A DNA stretch of 64,000 nt from Orientallactaga sibirica (lineage: Eukaryota > Chordata > Mammalia > Rodentia > Dipodidae). Under the pieces are notes generated by a model. It was not told the DNA's origin, did not search any database, and saw only the letters and a program-made list of their open reading frames with translations. Location: NCBI GenBank assembly GCA_036365145.1, contig JAEOAD010000001.1, positions 103,760,001-103,824,000 of the forward strand, written 5' to 3'. How positions within the stretch are numbered: the stretch's first letter is position 1; each line of letters starts with the position of its first letter. The translations under genes and the position numbers were made by a program. Shown piece by piece: positions 30,490 through 42,789 of the stretch.

Positions 30490-31610
30490 TCATCCCTCAT
30501 AGACATATGATACATCCAACTCAAATGGGAAGGCAGAATCAGTAACAATCTCCTCTCTCTCTAAATACACTTCAAGGGACAATCCTGTGCAATAAAGTCC
30601 ATAAGGCGTGAGGATCATCTTTTAAGAGGCAATATTCAAGGGTGACTTCTCTGGCAGAGTCAGTTGGTTCCTACTACCTGAGTTTTCTCCTAAGGGAATA
30701 ATCTTCAAAGCTCTCCAACAGTTTAGAGAGACAATGGGGACCCAATCACAATCCAAAAAATGAGCTTCAGTTCCAAGTACCTGTCGTAAGTCTAAATTCT
30801 AGAAAAGCTAACTGAGAGAGAAAAAGGTGCAGTTGGAGAATCTTTTTTTTTTTTTTTTTTTTTTTTTTTTGCCTACCTCCTAAGAAATTTGGTCCATGAC
30901 AATTGTAAACAAAAATCAAGAAAGGTGAAAAACTGAAGCAGTCAACAATGACAAATCACAACAATTTCAAGACTGTAAACCATATGCACCATTGATAATC
31001 AGGATTTGTCGAGCTACATGGGAGCCTTCTCATCAAAATGCTTCAGACAATTACCATAATTCTGCACTGTGCTGCAGAGCCAGCCCCAGAGAAACCTCAT
31101 CTACACAACTCTACCGCCCCCCCCCCCGCCACCGTGGGTCCCTCCAGAGAAGGAACTAATTTCATGCAGACTGCCTTTGCATCATTAAACACGCAGACAG
31201 TGAAAGAAATAGTGTCTTTTTTCACATGTGTTTGAAGAGCATGGTGGAAGCAGAACATTTAGACAAGCCCGAGTTTGATGACCTTGTTCATTTGCTCAAA
31301 GAGCTTCCACTTCTCCATCGTCTCTGCTCCTTGATCAGCTTTTCAAGTGCAACCTTTCCCCCCGTGTTCTAACCACTGTCCAAAATGTTCTACATGCTCC
31401 AAGCAAGGCAGCCCATTTCCAACCAAGCACATTGTGCCAAAGCATGCCTTTGCTATTCTGGCTCCTAAGATTGCCTTTCTCAGCCCTAGCTTTTATTTTG
31501 CTCACGCCAGTCAAAATGTTTTCCTTCTGACCTCCTAAAACATTTTGTTTTTATGTGCTTGTAATTTGTCTATTCTTATTTGTAATAGTGGAAAATAACT
31601 ATGTGTGCCG
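30490..31610. other. Unassigned sequence
   Basis: Apart from the T-run and a short C-run (about 31112-31127), nothing recognisable. Two 63-65-codon frames have no motif. Confidence 0.4.
30842..30872. repeat. Poly(T) tract
   Basis: About 30 T. Confidence 0.95.
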
Positions 31611-31616
31611 GTTCTG

Positions 31617-32025
31617 GAGTTTGAATGTGGTTTGTCTACCAGAGGTCCATATCCTAGAAGCTCGGTTCTCACTGTGGCAGTCATTTAAGGTAGCTTAAGG
31701 TGGTGATGTTATTGAGGTGGACCTCAGAAGAGATTGATATAGTCCACTCAGGAGATGGCTACTCCCCACACAGAACTAATTTGCTAATAAAGTGTGAATT
31801 TGACCCCTGACTTTCTCTTGCTTCCTGTTTTCAGTATGTCACCTGTTTTTCTCATAAATCTGTTTACAATGGTGCCAGATATAGCTAGAAGGCCTTTACT
31901 AGAGCTTTGCTGTCTAGCATCACTCTTTCAGACCTTTAAATATGTGCGCTAAGTAAACCTCTTTTCTGTATAAATTACCCCTCTTCATGTATTTTTTGTA
32001 TCAATACAATAAGGACCAAAACAAC
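31617..32025 (+). mobile_element. MaLR (MLT1/MST-like) LTR
   Basis: Begins 'ggagtttgaatgtggtttgt' and ends with 'atgtgcgctaagtaaacctc' and 'gtataaattacccctcttc', the polyadenylation region typical of these ancient LTRs. Confidence 0.65.
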
Positions 32026-32394
32026 ATGCATTTTAGCTCTTATACTAGATGTTGAACCCATTTTGTATTTTTGTAACTCCAATTTCACCTAAATGTGTAC
32101 TATGTGGCATGTGGTCTTTTCTTGGGTTTACTCCCAGATTTGATGTCTGCTCATACAATTTGTCTCCAGAGGGATCTCCAACATCTATGCTAATCTTCAG
32201 GCCAGAAATGATTGTTTTGGGAGTTGAAAAAAAAAAATTGTATATTAAATTTTAGGAGACAAGGAGACAAAGGGATTGAATGCTGAGGTGACCAAGTAGT
32301 ATTGGTGACAGTTCTCTGACTATAAACCTCTGTTCCTGAAGCTTACAAGGCTTAGTTTTTGTCCTATCTGATAATCAACTTTCTTTCTTCTTTA

Positions 32395-32428
32395 TTATAT
32401 ACACACACACACACACATATATATATGA
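32395..32428. repeat. (AC)n/(AT)n microsatellite
   Basis: About 10 AC units followed by AT units. Confidence 0.9.
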
Positions 32429-32429
32429 T

Positions 32430-32870
32430 TTTTTGACAATTTTTATACTTATATATTGTATTTTAATCATATGTACCCCACTTTATCCTTTTGTATCCTC
32501 CTTAGTCTTACTGGACTCTTCATCTCTTCCTAGTGGCTGTGCTTTGGAAGAGACAACCTTTAACGATCATTAGCTCCTTAGGGAGGGGGTGGTCTTTAAA
32601 GCCTCTCTCCTATCTATAACAGGTTGTGCAGACAATCACTCCTGATGTGGGTTCATGAGTGCAATGGCCTTGTCATGTCTGGATGCCAGAGTTTCATAGC
32701 CCTCTCCCCAATCCATCCTCCAGTTCTTATATTATTTCCATCCCATCTTCTGTGATGTTCTCTGAGTCCTAGAAGGGATGGTGTAGATGTCTTTTTTAGG
32801 ACCGAGTAATCATCAGTTACTTATTTCCAGCACTTGACCATTTGTGATAATCAGCTCTTTCTTGAGTGCA
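32430..32870 (-). mobile_element. Rodent L1 3'-UTR-like fragment, antisense
   Basis: 'tgggttcatgagtgcaatgg', 'ccttgtcatgtctggatgcc' and 'gtgatgttctctgagtccta' have a homologous copy at 55250-55850, so this is a dispersed repeat. Confidence 0.6.
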
Positions 32871-33263
32871 AAAAGACACAACCATTTACAACTCAAATTT
32901 TCTGTTACTTGGTGGATTTTTCACCAACAGTACCAAAATCACTGCACTTGCATATGATACTTTTGAAAACCGTAGAACAAAAAATAAGAAGAATATCTGG
33001 AGGAGAGGTATTAAGAGTACAGAAACAATAAGTGTCAAGATTTTGAATTTGGAGGAAATGAAAATATTTTGGATTTTTTTGATATATGATAGAGGATTCT
33101 TACACCAGGATGTATTTGAACACTGGTAATAATATTTTGCCTTTTCAAATTAGATTCTTCACATATTTCTTCAGGAGCAATGGTCACTTCAGTATAAGTG
33201 TTGAGGATCTAAAATGTGGAAATAAATGTATTTGGTTCCAGAATGACTACAAGGATGGAAAGA

Positions 33264-33480
33264 AGGCCATATTTTTATTTATTTATTTGCAGGGAAAGAG
33301 AGAGAGAGAGAGAAGAGAGACAGAAAGAATGGGTCCCGCAAAGGCCTCTAGCCACTGCAAATGAATTCCAGATGCATGTGCTACTTTGTGTGTCTGACTT
33401 TACGTGGGCACTGTGGAATCAAACCAGCGTCCTTAGGCATTGCAGTCAAGTGCCTTAACCACTGAGCCATCTCTTCGGCC
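33264..33480 (-). mobile_element. tRNA-derived SINE
   Basis: (TTTA) tail, GA-rich run, 'caaaggcctctagccactgc', 'gatgcatgtgctactttgtg', ending 'gagccatctcttcggcc'. Confidence 0.85.
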
Positions 33481-33484
33481 CCCA

Positions 33485-34600
33485 AAGGCCATATTTTTAA
33501 GCACCTTACATTGTAACTGTTACACTGAGACTGACAGATACAAATAACTATGATAAAATAATTTCTAACTGACTCAGATCTATAAATAGAACCAGAGACA
33601 AGGATTCAAGCATGCAATATATTGATGGAGAAAAATCTGTGAATAAAATGAAAAGGGATTGTACATAAAAAAAACAAGTATGAAGTATCAGGTCAGTGCT
33701 GGTGTTGGCATGACATTTTGGATACAAGGGTGGTATTATAGTCTCTAGAGCATAAAAAGTATGGCAGACATGTTACCTCCTAGAGCAAAAGTCGGACTTT
33801 TTTTTAACTGTCTTGTCAGTCATTCATTAGAGTCAGTGATTAGCTGTGTTCTGACCCAAGTGGAGGGTCTATGTCTCTTCCCAGGGAAGGAGCCACCTTT
33901 TAGCAGAGTGGAGCTCCCTGGAAAAGATGAGCAGTTGCACATCCTCAGCAGACAATACTCAGAGTATCCGGGGGACAGGACAGGGCAGTCATCCAGACAA
34001 AGGCAGCAGAGTCTGTGCACTGGCGAGACTCTTACTTAGCATCCATGTGGTCTTATGGAATTAGTATCAACATCTCCTATGGATTATCTCTAGCACAAAA
34101 GCTTGCCTGTTGATGACACAAAACTTTGAAACTAACACATTTTTAATCACCAAAGTCTATGAAAGGATAAAATAGTCTAACATGTCAAACTCTATTAAAT
34201 AAAACTTATGGGAGGCCATTGATTCACATGGAGCTTCTGAGCTAAGACTCAACAGTCCCAGCCAAAATAGTGATACCCATATGGTAAGGTTGCTCTTGAT
34301 TGTAACTTGAGAGAATTGAGAATCACCTAGGGGACACACCTCTGGTGGATCTGTGAGGATGTTTCCAGAAAAGATTGAGAGAGGAAACCACTCCCTGAAA
34401 GCAGGCAGCACCTTTCAAAGGGTGACCCACACATAAAGAGGAGGAAGAAGCAGTGTGTGCTTGCCATGTCTTCCTCTTTCTAAGCAAGTGTATGTATGAC
34501 TACTAATGACATCAAACTCCTGCTTTTTGTGGCCTTCCTTCAACACCACTGATCATGTAGGAAGCCCCAGACCTTCCTCTAGAGAACCTTAATCCTCTAG
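33485..34600. other. Unassigned sequence
   Basis: No gene or repeat identified. The 92-codon plus frame 33761-34039 and its 66-codon antisense frame overlap, and neither has a motif. Confidence 0.4.
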
Positions 34601-34642
34601 TAGTAGTTACCTTCTCATTAATGGGACAAAATGCCAGCTTAA

Positions 34643-35246
34643 GGGGCTGGAGAGATGGCTTAGCAGTTAAGGCACTTGCCCTCAAAGCCAAAGGACCTCA
34701 GTTTGATTCTCCAGGACCCATGTGTGGTAGTTTGAATATATGGCCCCCAATATATTTAATGTTTTATTAGTTTATAGTTTGCATCTGCAGTCACCTTGCT
34801 AGAAGTAATGTCACTGGGGGCCGGTCTTAAGGTGTGGTGATGGTTTGAGATTCCATTGTAAAGATATGCAAGGTGTGCCTAGCGGGAGTTCCTGATGTAT
34901 GCTGTGTGCCTTTTTGGCTGTGGCTTTGCTCTCTGCTTGGTCCTGTGAAGCCAGGCCAGCTTTTTTTTTTTTTTTTTTTTTTTTACCATTATGGAACTTC
35001 CCCTGGATCTGTAAGCTTCAATAAATAATATCCCTTCCTCCATAAATATGCCTGATCTGGAAGTTCATCTCAGCGAACCTGAAGCTGTCTGCTACACCAT
35101 GTCAGCCAGATGCACAAGGTGGCACATGCATCTGGAGTTCTTTTGTAGGGTGGGAAGCCCTGGTGTGCCCATTCTCTCTCTCTCTCTTGCTCCCTCCCTC
35201 TCTCTCTCTCTCAAATAAATAAATAAAAATTTCAAATAAAAAAAAG
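34643..35246 (+). mobile_element. tRNA-derived SINE, middle layer of a nest, split
   Basis: Head 'ggctggagagatggcttagc' at 34645, interrupted at 'caggacccatg', continuing 'tcagccagatgcacaaggtg' at 35102, then CT-rich run and (AAAT) tail. Confidence 0.9.
34723..35096 (+). mobile_element. Solo MaLR-type LTR (374 bp), inner layer of a nest
   Basis: TGTGGTAGTTTGAAT at the start, CTGCTACA at the end. CCATG at 34718-34722 and 35097-35101 is an exact 5-bp duplication. Same LTR family as 22120-23954 but opposite orientation. Contains a T-run (34963-34984) and a CAATAAATAATATCCC polyadenylation area. Confidence 0.93.
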
Positions 35247-35798
35247 CAGCTTAAAGGAGGAAGGGTTTATTTCAACTTACAGTTCCAGGTTACAATCATG
35301 GTAGCAGGATCTTGCTGCACAGCGGGTCACATTCAGTTCACTGCAAAGAAACAGAGAGTGATGAATGCCCATGCTTAGCCAGCTCTCTCCCTTTTATACA
35401 ATCCAGGTCTCCAGCTGGTGAGATGTTTCTGTCCATAGTTAAAGTTTCTGTCCATAGTTAACCTAGTCAAGATAGTCAGTCCTTCATAGGCATGCCCAGA
35501 GGCAAACTTAAATAGATAATTTCTCACAGGTGAGTCTAGGACATGTCAAATTGACAATGAATACAAGCCACCACAACACTCATGCTTAAATTCCAGGTCA
35601 TGACACTGGTAGAAAATTATTCATCTGATACTTCTCAGGAAAATCAGGCAATAGACAGATCCCACAAGTGTTTGCTAGTATGATAAAGATCTCTTGAACA
35701 CAGGGAAAATAAGCTGAAGTAACTGGATATAAACTAACTTGCTTTTTGAATTATCCTGGTTTTGTTCCTGCTCAAGCTAACTTGTTAAAAATCAATCT

Positions 35799-35998
35799 TG
35801 GACTGGGGAGAAGGCTCAGTGGTTAAAGTAATTCAAAGTCTACTGGCCCTGGTTCAATTACCCAGCCACTAAGGTCAAGCAAGACTCAAAAGATTGTCCA
35901 AGTGCTGGTGTTTTGACTGCAGTGGCAAGAGGCCCTGGATCACACACGCATGTATGCACACACTCACACGCGTGCATACATACACACAAATAAATATT
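35799..35998 (+). mobile_element. tRNA-derived SINE (B2-like), diverged
   Basis: 'ggactggggagaaggctcag' head, 'ctggttcaattacccagcc', then a CA-rich tail and (AAAT). Confidence 0.6.
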
Positions 35999-36004
35999 TT
36001 TTCA

Positions 36005-36420
36005 ATTTTTTTTTAAAATTTATATTATTTTAATTTTACATTCATGTTGGTGACTCTGGTAGCCTCCTCCTTGTCCTCCCCTCTCCGAAGGGACCCTCAT
36101 CATTGGGGAATGTGGGTCATACATTATGGGTGTAGTCAACAGTTATGGGGGATAGGCAAAGTCTTTGTGCATAATGACCCAGCTTATGGCTCTAACATTC
36201 TTTCTGTCCCCTCTTCCATGAATTTCCTTGAGCCACTTTGGGATCATTTTAGTTCTACTTCAGTGATGAGGTCTGGGGAGCCTCTGTGTCTCTGGATATC
36301 TGGGTTAGTAGGAGTTGGGTGTTCTCTGTGTTTATCTCCTTCAGCCTTGTTCTAGTGTCAGGTTCACCAAGAAAGCTGTACTCTTGCCCTTTTCCCCATT
36401 ACTCTATGGTTTCAAATACA
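36005..36420 (-). mobile_element. Rodent L1 3'-UTR-like fragment, antisense
   Basis: Reverse-complement copy of 1940-2340. For example 'gggaccctcatcattgggga' answers the other copy's 'ccaatgaggagggtcccttt'. The 103-codon plus frame here mirrors the minus frame at 1874-2377, confirming a repeat rather than a gene. Confidence 0.7.
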
Positions 36421-36424
36421 ATCT

Positions 36425-37495
36425 CTTTACTTTTACATGAGATGCTCCCTTATTCTTGAATTCCAAGTAAAACCCAATTTGATCAGAGAACTAAAATTTT
36501 TGAAATTTTCTCTTTTGCTGATCTAGCCACAGTGGCTACTGGGTTATGAAATTGCAGATGATTCCTCCTTTCTTCTTTGCTCTTTTCACTCTTTGCTAAC
36601 TTTTAAACTGAGCCTGTATAATTTTCTCAAATTTTACTTAAAACACACAAAGCACCATAAGAAGAGATAATAGAGGCACAGGCCAAAGTTTCTTCAGAGC
36701 TCACAAGAAATAACTGAATTGCACAGGCAGTTTCTCGGGGAACAGAAGGAAGATGCATGACCCCTTTGGAGATGGACAAAGAAGAAAAGAACAAAGGAAA
36801 TAAAGCCAAACCCCTTCACCGTACCTGCCTCAGGGGTCAGGCACTGTCTAGTTGCAGAAGCATGCTCTAGAGCTGCTGTCTAAATCAGTTGCCTTCAGCT
36901 GGAGGGAATACACTTTTCCTTAATGTATGGGCTCATGAAGGGTATAGCTGGGCTTTCTGGTGTAAGCTAGTTTAAATATTTCCTAGAAAGGTTCTTTTTG
37001 AAAATGTGTTCTCTCAACCTTCAGAGATCTTCATTTAAAACAATGACAAGGAAATAGCAAGGACAGAGAGGGAAAAGTTCAGTGCAATAGCACTGCTAAA
37101 ATGGTCTCAGACTCCTCTTAGGAAAACAAAGCTAGTGTAATAAGGGGAGATTTAATCCAATAAGGCCCAAGCTATATGCCTCTCTAACATACTAGATTTG
37201 GCCACTGAAATTCCAGTCTTGACTACATGTTCAGAATTTCTTTCCATGAAGCCTCTCCCTGATGCTACCATTCTCACATCTTTCATGGAAAATTAGTGGT
37301 CCAGTTCACAAATCACACCAAAGGTTCAGATCACCCATAAATCCACACTGTAAAGTGCCCAATTCCTTTTCTCACCCTGGATATGCTGGCTTCTATGAGA
37401 TCATCACTGGTATAGGGAAGACTTGAGAGGTTAGAGGCTATTGCTATGGTTATTCACATTCTGTTCTTTACTCTCAGAAAACACATGTAATATTG
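36425..37495. other. Unassigned sequence
   Basis: No gene or repeat that I can name. Confidence 0.35.
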
Positions 37496-37497
37496 GC

Positions 37498-37880
37498 AAG
37501 TTCTGAGGTGGGGAGTGGCTCAGTAGAAAAAGTACTTGCTGTGCAAACATGAGGATTTCAGTTTGCCTTCCCAGAACCCACATAAAGCCGGATGCTCTAG
37601 TGCTAGCATCTATAATCCCATCATGACTCAGGTAAGAAGGGAGGTGAAGACAGCAGAATTGCCCACAAGTTGAGGGGCACATCCAGCCTAACGAATACAG
37701 CACTGAACAACAAAATGAGAGGTTCTGCCTCAAACAAAGTGGAGGGCAAGGACTGACAGGTGAAGTTGTCTTCTGACCACCACACATTTGCCATGGCACA
37801 AGCATGCCCATACTCACACATGTGAACGTGCACATACACAAATAGCCACACATCATACACATACACACTCCTAAAAACAA
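37498..37880 (+). mobile_element. B4-like composite SINE
   Basis: 'ggtggggagtggctcagtag' head, 'cccacataaagccggatgct', B1-like middle, 'gtcttctgaccaccacac', CA-rich tail. Confidence 0.7.
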
Positions 37881-37884
37881 AGTT

Positions 37885-40335
37885 CCTGTTTGCCAAAGAG
37901 AAATAATGTGTTACTGTCCAGCATGGTGATCCAAAGAAAAGCTTGCATCTATACATTCAAAGCAGTCGGTGTTTGAACAGAACACATTTTTTAAGCATAT
38001 GGCATGTTCATGGCCACTGACAATGACAATAATGAATGAATAATGACTGGAAACCTATTCTTGCCACGTGTAGGAACATAAAGTCACAAAAAATTGCCAC
38101 AATAAGCCATTTCCATAATAATCCTTCCTAACCTTTCTGGAAGTCTGACCCAAGTTACCTTCTCGATTTGCTGGTATCTTCATAGAGATAATTTCTCCAG
38201 CAATGTTGTATATATTTTATAGCTTTTGCCAAGTCAGTCAGTAACAGGCAGAGAATCCCATTATGCAATAGACTGAATTGAGCTCAAGTAAATTCATCAT
38301 CCTATATTCTTGTTTTCTTTGTTTCAGCTTCACTGTCCATTGGGCACAATGATGTTCTCCACACAGCAAGTCTATTTTCAGTGGACCAAACCACTCTGGG
38401 TCCTTCAGTTACTTCAGAGCACATCATCTTTTCAAACATACTCATCTGCCATTGCACATCTTTAGAAAAATTTTGTTTAGAATGCCTTGTAAACAGAGCT
38501 GTGATTTCCTCCACAATTACGCCATTAGACTTCATTTTCTACAAATACATACTCTTGGAGCAAATCATTTGTGTCATATTTTAGCTTGAGTCAGCATCAA
38601 GGTATGTGACAGGGTGATGTTTTTGCCTCAAAAATGAATAAGCTGTTTTCCACAATTATGTTCTGAGTGGGTTATATGCCTTTTCATTTTGAATCATCAC
38701 ATGCTGTCCTTGTGGTTACTAGTTAGTCAAAATTCACAGTCCGTTGAATTATTTGAAAACAAACCAACATAACATACACAAAGTTACTATCAGGCAAGTC
38801 ATGTTTTCTAATATGAAACAAATTAAAAAATTATTCTAAGAGAAAAAAACTTTTCCTATTTTGGCTAGTCATCACTGAGGATCTGTGAAATAGAACATAG
38901 TCCTCATAGAAAATGTGTGGTTAAGTTTTCATGATAGAAAACAAATTCAGTTTTTTTCTTCTATAGATATATAAGCAAAAAAATAACAATCATATGAATT
39001 AAAAAAATATATAGTGCCTGTGAACATTATAGAAGCAATCACGGGGTAGTTTATCACAATGCTTCATTCTTACAATATCCTTATAAAGTCAATGTCATTG
39101 TTCTCATATTGCAGAAGAGAAAACGAATTTCTAAGACCTTCTGCAATTAGCCCAAAGTCATGGCACTACTTACCTAGTTATGTGTAGTTATTTCAAAAAC
39201 ATAGTACCTTACAACAAATTTTCACTTCTTTCAGTTCTGTGGGTCATCTGTCCAGCTGGCTTTTCTGCTGTTTCCCCTGGGTTACTTCCCATGGACTGCT
39301 CACCTGCTCCTTCTTTATGGTCATCCAACTTCTAGGATATGCCCTCAGCTGGGCTTCCTCGCAGGTAATGGCAACATTGTCCTGAGAACACAGGGATTCA
39401 TCATATATCTGAATCACATTTTCCAATGTCCTAATTTTGGCCAAAGCCAAAATTTAATGTCAAATGGGGAGGTATACATGTGTAAGCATTCTGGGAGATA
39501 TGACTCATTGGAAGACATGGATACCACAACTGCGCAGCAAGAAACTAAACTAAAATTCTGGAGCCCTTTCCAGACTTGTTGGTAATATAAAACTATCTTC
39601 CTAGGGATGGCTTAGAATGTTGATGGTATTCCAATGCATAATATTCAATGCTTATTTCACAAGCAAAGCTTTCTCCTTTGCTGATCAAGTAGAAATAAGA
39701 AAAAAATGGATTTATAATTTTACTCTTCTGGCTTTGATCAAGCATTTCCTGCTACTATGAACACCTCATAGCAAAAATAAAAAAAAAGTTCTCAGGAAAC
39801 TTGTGTTTAAATGTCTTTTATTGGGGAGCTGTGAACCTGTATTGTTAGGCAGACAGGCACATTAATATGTTCTGAATAGCTAAGCCAGGACTGATCCATA
39901 TTAAATGAGCCTCTCACATATTTCTTGCCAGGTCTTATCTCTTCTAAAACCCACAGAAGCAGAATGCATGACCTTCTTTCGAGTTTCATCATATACTGAC
40001 ATCAAGAGGTAAATGACATTTTGTTTGATCTTATCTTTCTCTCATGGGAGTACTCCCTGTACCAAAGCCACACTACTCAAAACAAAGCCAAAGAGAACCA
40101 TGTGATCTGCATCTGGGCCCTCTACTTTCAGGATAAATGAAGGTGGAACACAGACTTGTGGGCAACCCTTCACTGGGCAGAGGAAATGATAGGGAAATGG
40201 AAAGTCCTTATGACTTACTCATGAAATGCCAAAGCTAAAGAGAATTTCAGAGATCGTGTAATCTAGATACTTTTAAAAATGTAATCTCATGCACTAATTT
40301 ATTTCCACTTTGAAATTGTATTGCAAAAAGTTTGA
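37885..40335. other. Unassigned sequence
   Basis: The longest stretch without a firm call. 39150-39470 has the look of an old interspersed repeat ('tttcagttctgtgggtcatc'). A minus-strand frame at 38302-38535 is listed separately. No splice-linked gene can be built. Confidence 0.35.
38302..38535 (-). CDS. Exon-like open frame, unknown
   Basis: 77 codons from a true ATG, stop TAG at 38302. The composition is mixed and charged, unlike most chance frames here. An AG acceptor-like sequence with a T-rich lead (minus-strand TATTTGTAG) lies four bases before the ATG. I recognise no family. It could be an exon, a pseudogene piece or chance. The opposite strand is also open over much of the same interval and also shows an acceptor-like 'ttctttgtttcag' (38319-38331), which weakens either case. 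Confidence 0.15.
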   Translation of the reverse strand: MKSNGVIVEEITALFTRHSKQNFSKDVQWQMSMFEKMMCSEVTEGPRVVWSTENRLAVWRTSLCPMDSEAETKKTRI

Positions 40336-40337
40336 TG

Positions 40338-40690
40338 TAGGTGTTGTGATTTAAGTACATCTCCCAAAGGTCCATGTGCTACAAGTTTTCTCTGCAGTGT
40401 GACAATGCTGACCTCAAACTTAGACTAGATTGTGATGGATCCACCCCTGGGATAGAATCAGATATTACCATACAGTGGATTAGATCCCACAACAGTGGAT
40501 TGCTATAAGGGAGTTTAGGGTCTCTTCTGAGTCCCTCTGTACATCCTACTTACAGGTGTTTTCCTGCTGTATGATATCATCCATTATGAGACAATCATCA
40601 GTGCCAAACACATACTGGATGCCATGTTCTTGAACCTGCAGAACTATGAGTTAATCAAAGGACCCAGCCTAAGGTTGTTTGGAAAAAGAG
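40338..40690 (+). mobile_element. MaLR (MLT1/MST-like) LTR
   Basis: 'ggtgttgtgatttaagtac', 'tcccaaaggtccatgtgcta' and 'tgcagaactatgagttaatc' follow the consensus order of ancient MaLR LTRs. Confidence 0.65.
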
Positions 40691-41334
40691 TAGATGTCTT
40701 TACCATATGTAAAGCTAGAATTTCATATTTATGTACTAAGCATACAAAATTTCTAATTGCTCTAACTCTTTAATGTTATCAAAAGAAAACTTATTAAGAA
40801 CAGAAGTGACTAGTCCAAGTACTAAAAACCAGTTGATAAGAGGTGTTGAATAAAATGGCAGATATTTATCTGCTTTCTCAGTTTGGAACTAGTTCTGAAT
40901 CATACAGCAACTATATTAGAGGACATTAATATAGATTTTGGAGTCTTTTCCAAGCCATTATTCTCCAAAATATTTCTATATGAGAATGATGGGAAAGTTT
41001 ACCATCTTGTTTTATTCTTTTCTCAAGGTAACTGGAAAAACAAGAGTTACACAGCCCTTCTATTTTCTCTCTTTGACCCAGAACTACATCAATAGAGAGT
41101 ATTAAAAGGCCAACGTGGAATATTTGGGTTCTCATCTTAGCACCTCTCTCCAGTGGCCTTGTGTGTGCTTCTGTTTGTTTAGCTATGAAATGATGCCATC
41201 AGACTAGGGGACCACAAGAAGCAGAAAACTCAAGAAATCACTTCATTTATGAATAGTCAGCACATAAAACTGTTGGCGCCAGCCATGATCATATTAATCA
41301 CCACAGAGATCTTTCATCAAATCATCTTTGTTGT

Positions 41335-41700
41335 GTATTGTAATTTGGATCTGGAAGGTCCCTAAAGAAACATGCGTCAAAGTCCTTGTCCCTTAGCCCA
41401 TGGCCCTGTTGGGATATAGTGGAATTTTTAAGAAGTATGGTCTAATGGGAGGTCTACAGGTCACTGGGGGCATGCCATTGAAGGAAATAGTGGGACACGA
41501 CTCTCTTCTTCTTCCTCTGTTTTGCTTCCCATAGTGATATGACTCACCAGGATGTGTTGTCTTGCCACAGCCCTAAAAGCAACATGGCCAATTGACCAAA
41601 GATGAGAACCTCTAAAACTATAAGCCAAAATAGACCTTTTCTCCTTATACTTTCATATTTCAGAAAATTTCTATGGCCATGGAAAACTGAATAACACCGT
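41335..41700 (+). mobile_element. MaLR (MLT1-like) LTR
   Basis: 'tgtaatttggatctggaagg', 'ggtctaatgggaggtctaca' and 'actataagccaaaatagacc' fit MLT1-type LTRs. Confidence 0.6.
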
Positions 41701-41999
41701 GGTGAGTTTAATTTTGAAAGTTTTAGTGCATATTATTAACCTGAAATCTTATTATTGGGAAATCAATTTGAAAGTACTTCCAATGCATACAGTAGAACAA
41801 AGCAATCACTATATCTGTAGGTGCGGTGACGAATAGGAGGAGTAAAGTAGGATTAACTTTAAGCTGCATATATAATCATTCCTTTTACTCCCTCATCAAT
41901 CTGTAAATATTTTAACAGGCATTAAATATGCATACTATATTACCATCCATTGTCATTTTTCTCTTATTGTTCTGTTTGTTTGAAATAACTCATCTGAAA

Positions 42000-42070
42000 G
42001 ATAAAATAACTTTTTATTTATTTATTTGATACAGAGAAAGGGAGAGAGGGAGAGAGTGAGAATGGGCACT
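42000..42070 (-). mobile_element. Truncated tRNA-derived SINE
   Basis: Only the (TTTA) tail and GA-rich part with 'gtgagaatgggcac' remain. Confidence 0.6.
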
Positions 42071-42074
42071 GGGT

Positions 42075-42545
42075 TTTAAAGGAGGAAGTGTTTAGAAAAT
42101 TCAGCAGTAGCAATGAAGACAAAGATAGACTAATCACAACTACTGAAGACCTCCATAAAGATCCGACTATGGGATTATATCAGTAGAGAAGACACCTTTT
42201 GCTAGAGTAAAATGGGGTTCATATAGCATATGCCTCAAATATTCACCCACAATCTTATTCCCTATCTTTCTGCCTTTCTCTTCTTGTTACTCAACTCCAT
42301 ACAAAGCAGGTTCCTAATAACCCCTTCAACAAATTAATACATTTGTACAGGTTTCTGTTCCCTAGGTCTGGGTCACTTTGTCTCACATGTAACAACAAGG
42401 CTCCATTCTTCCCCTGCTTCACTTCTCAGTTAGTGGCAGATTAGCATGTAGGCTTCATCTAAACTTTCTCTGCAGACCAGAGCCTTCCCTTTATACCTTG
42501 TCATTTAACAACTAGAAGTCCCTACTCTCTAACACCCTTATTTCT
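42075..42545. other. Unassigned sequence
   Basis: Nothing recognisable. Confidence 0.35.
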
Positions 42546-42547
42546 TT

Positions 42548-42788
42548 ATTTTCACTTTTATTTTTCATGAGAGACTGAGGGGGGGGTAGGGAGAGAGAGA
42601 GAATTGGAGCACCAGGGCCTTAGCCACTGCAAACAAACTCCAGACATGTGCAGTACCTTGTGCACATGTACTACCTGTGTATGTGTATCACCTTGTGCAT
42701 CTGGTTTATGTAGGTTCTGAGGAGTTGAACCTGGATCCTTAGGCTTCACAGGCAAGCGCCTTAAACACTAAACCATCTGTTCAGCCCA
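42548..42788 (-). mobile_element. tRNA-derived SINE
   Basis: 'tttttcatgagagactgagg', 'gagcaccagggccttagcc', 'tgtgcatctggtttatg', ending 'aaccatctgttcagcc'. The core has a local duplication of 'cttgtgca' / 'acctgtgtatg'. Confidence 0.8.
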
Positions 42789-42789
42789 A

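Larger units (their letters stand above)
34602..35580 (-). mobile_element. Old MaLR-type LTR, outer layer of a nest
   Basis: Left part 'taccttctcattaatgggac', right part 'ggaggaagggtttatttcaa' to 'acaagccaccacaac'. The SINE at 34643-35246 is inserted with an 8-bp duplication, CAGCTTAA (34635-34642 and 35247-35254). Confidence 0.55.

Noticed and set aside
39244..39450. 68-codon minus-strand frame that reads well
   Set aside because: The DNA ('tttcagttctgtgggtcatc') looks like an old interspersed repeat, so coding is not supported.
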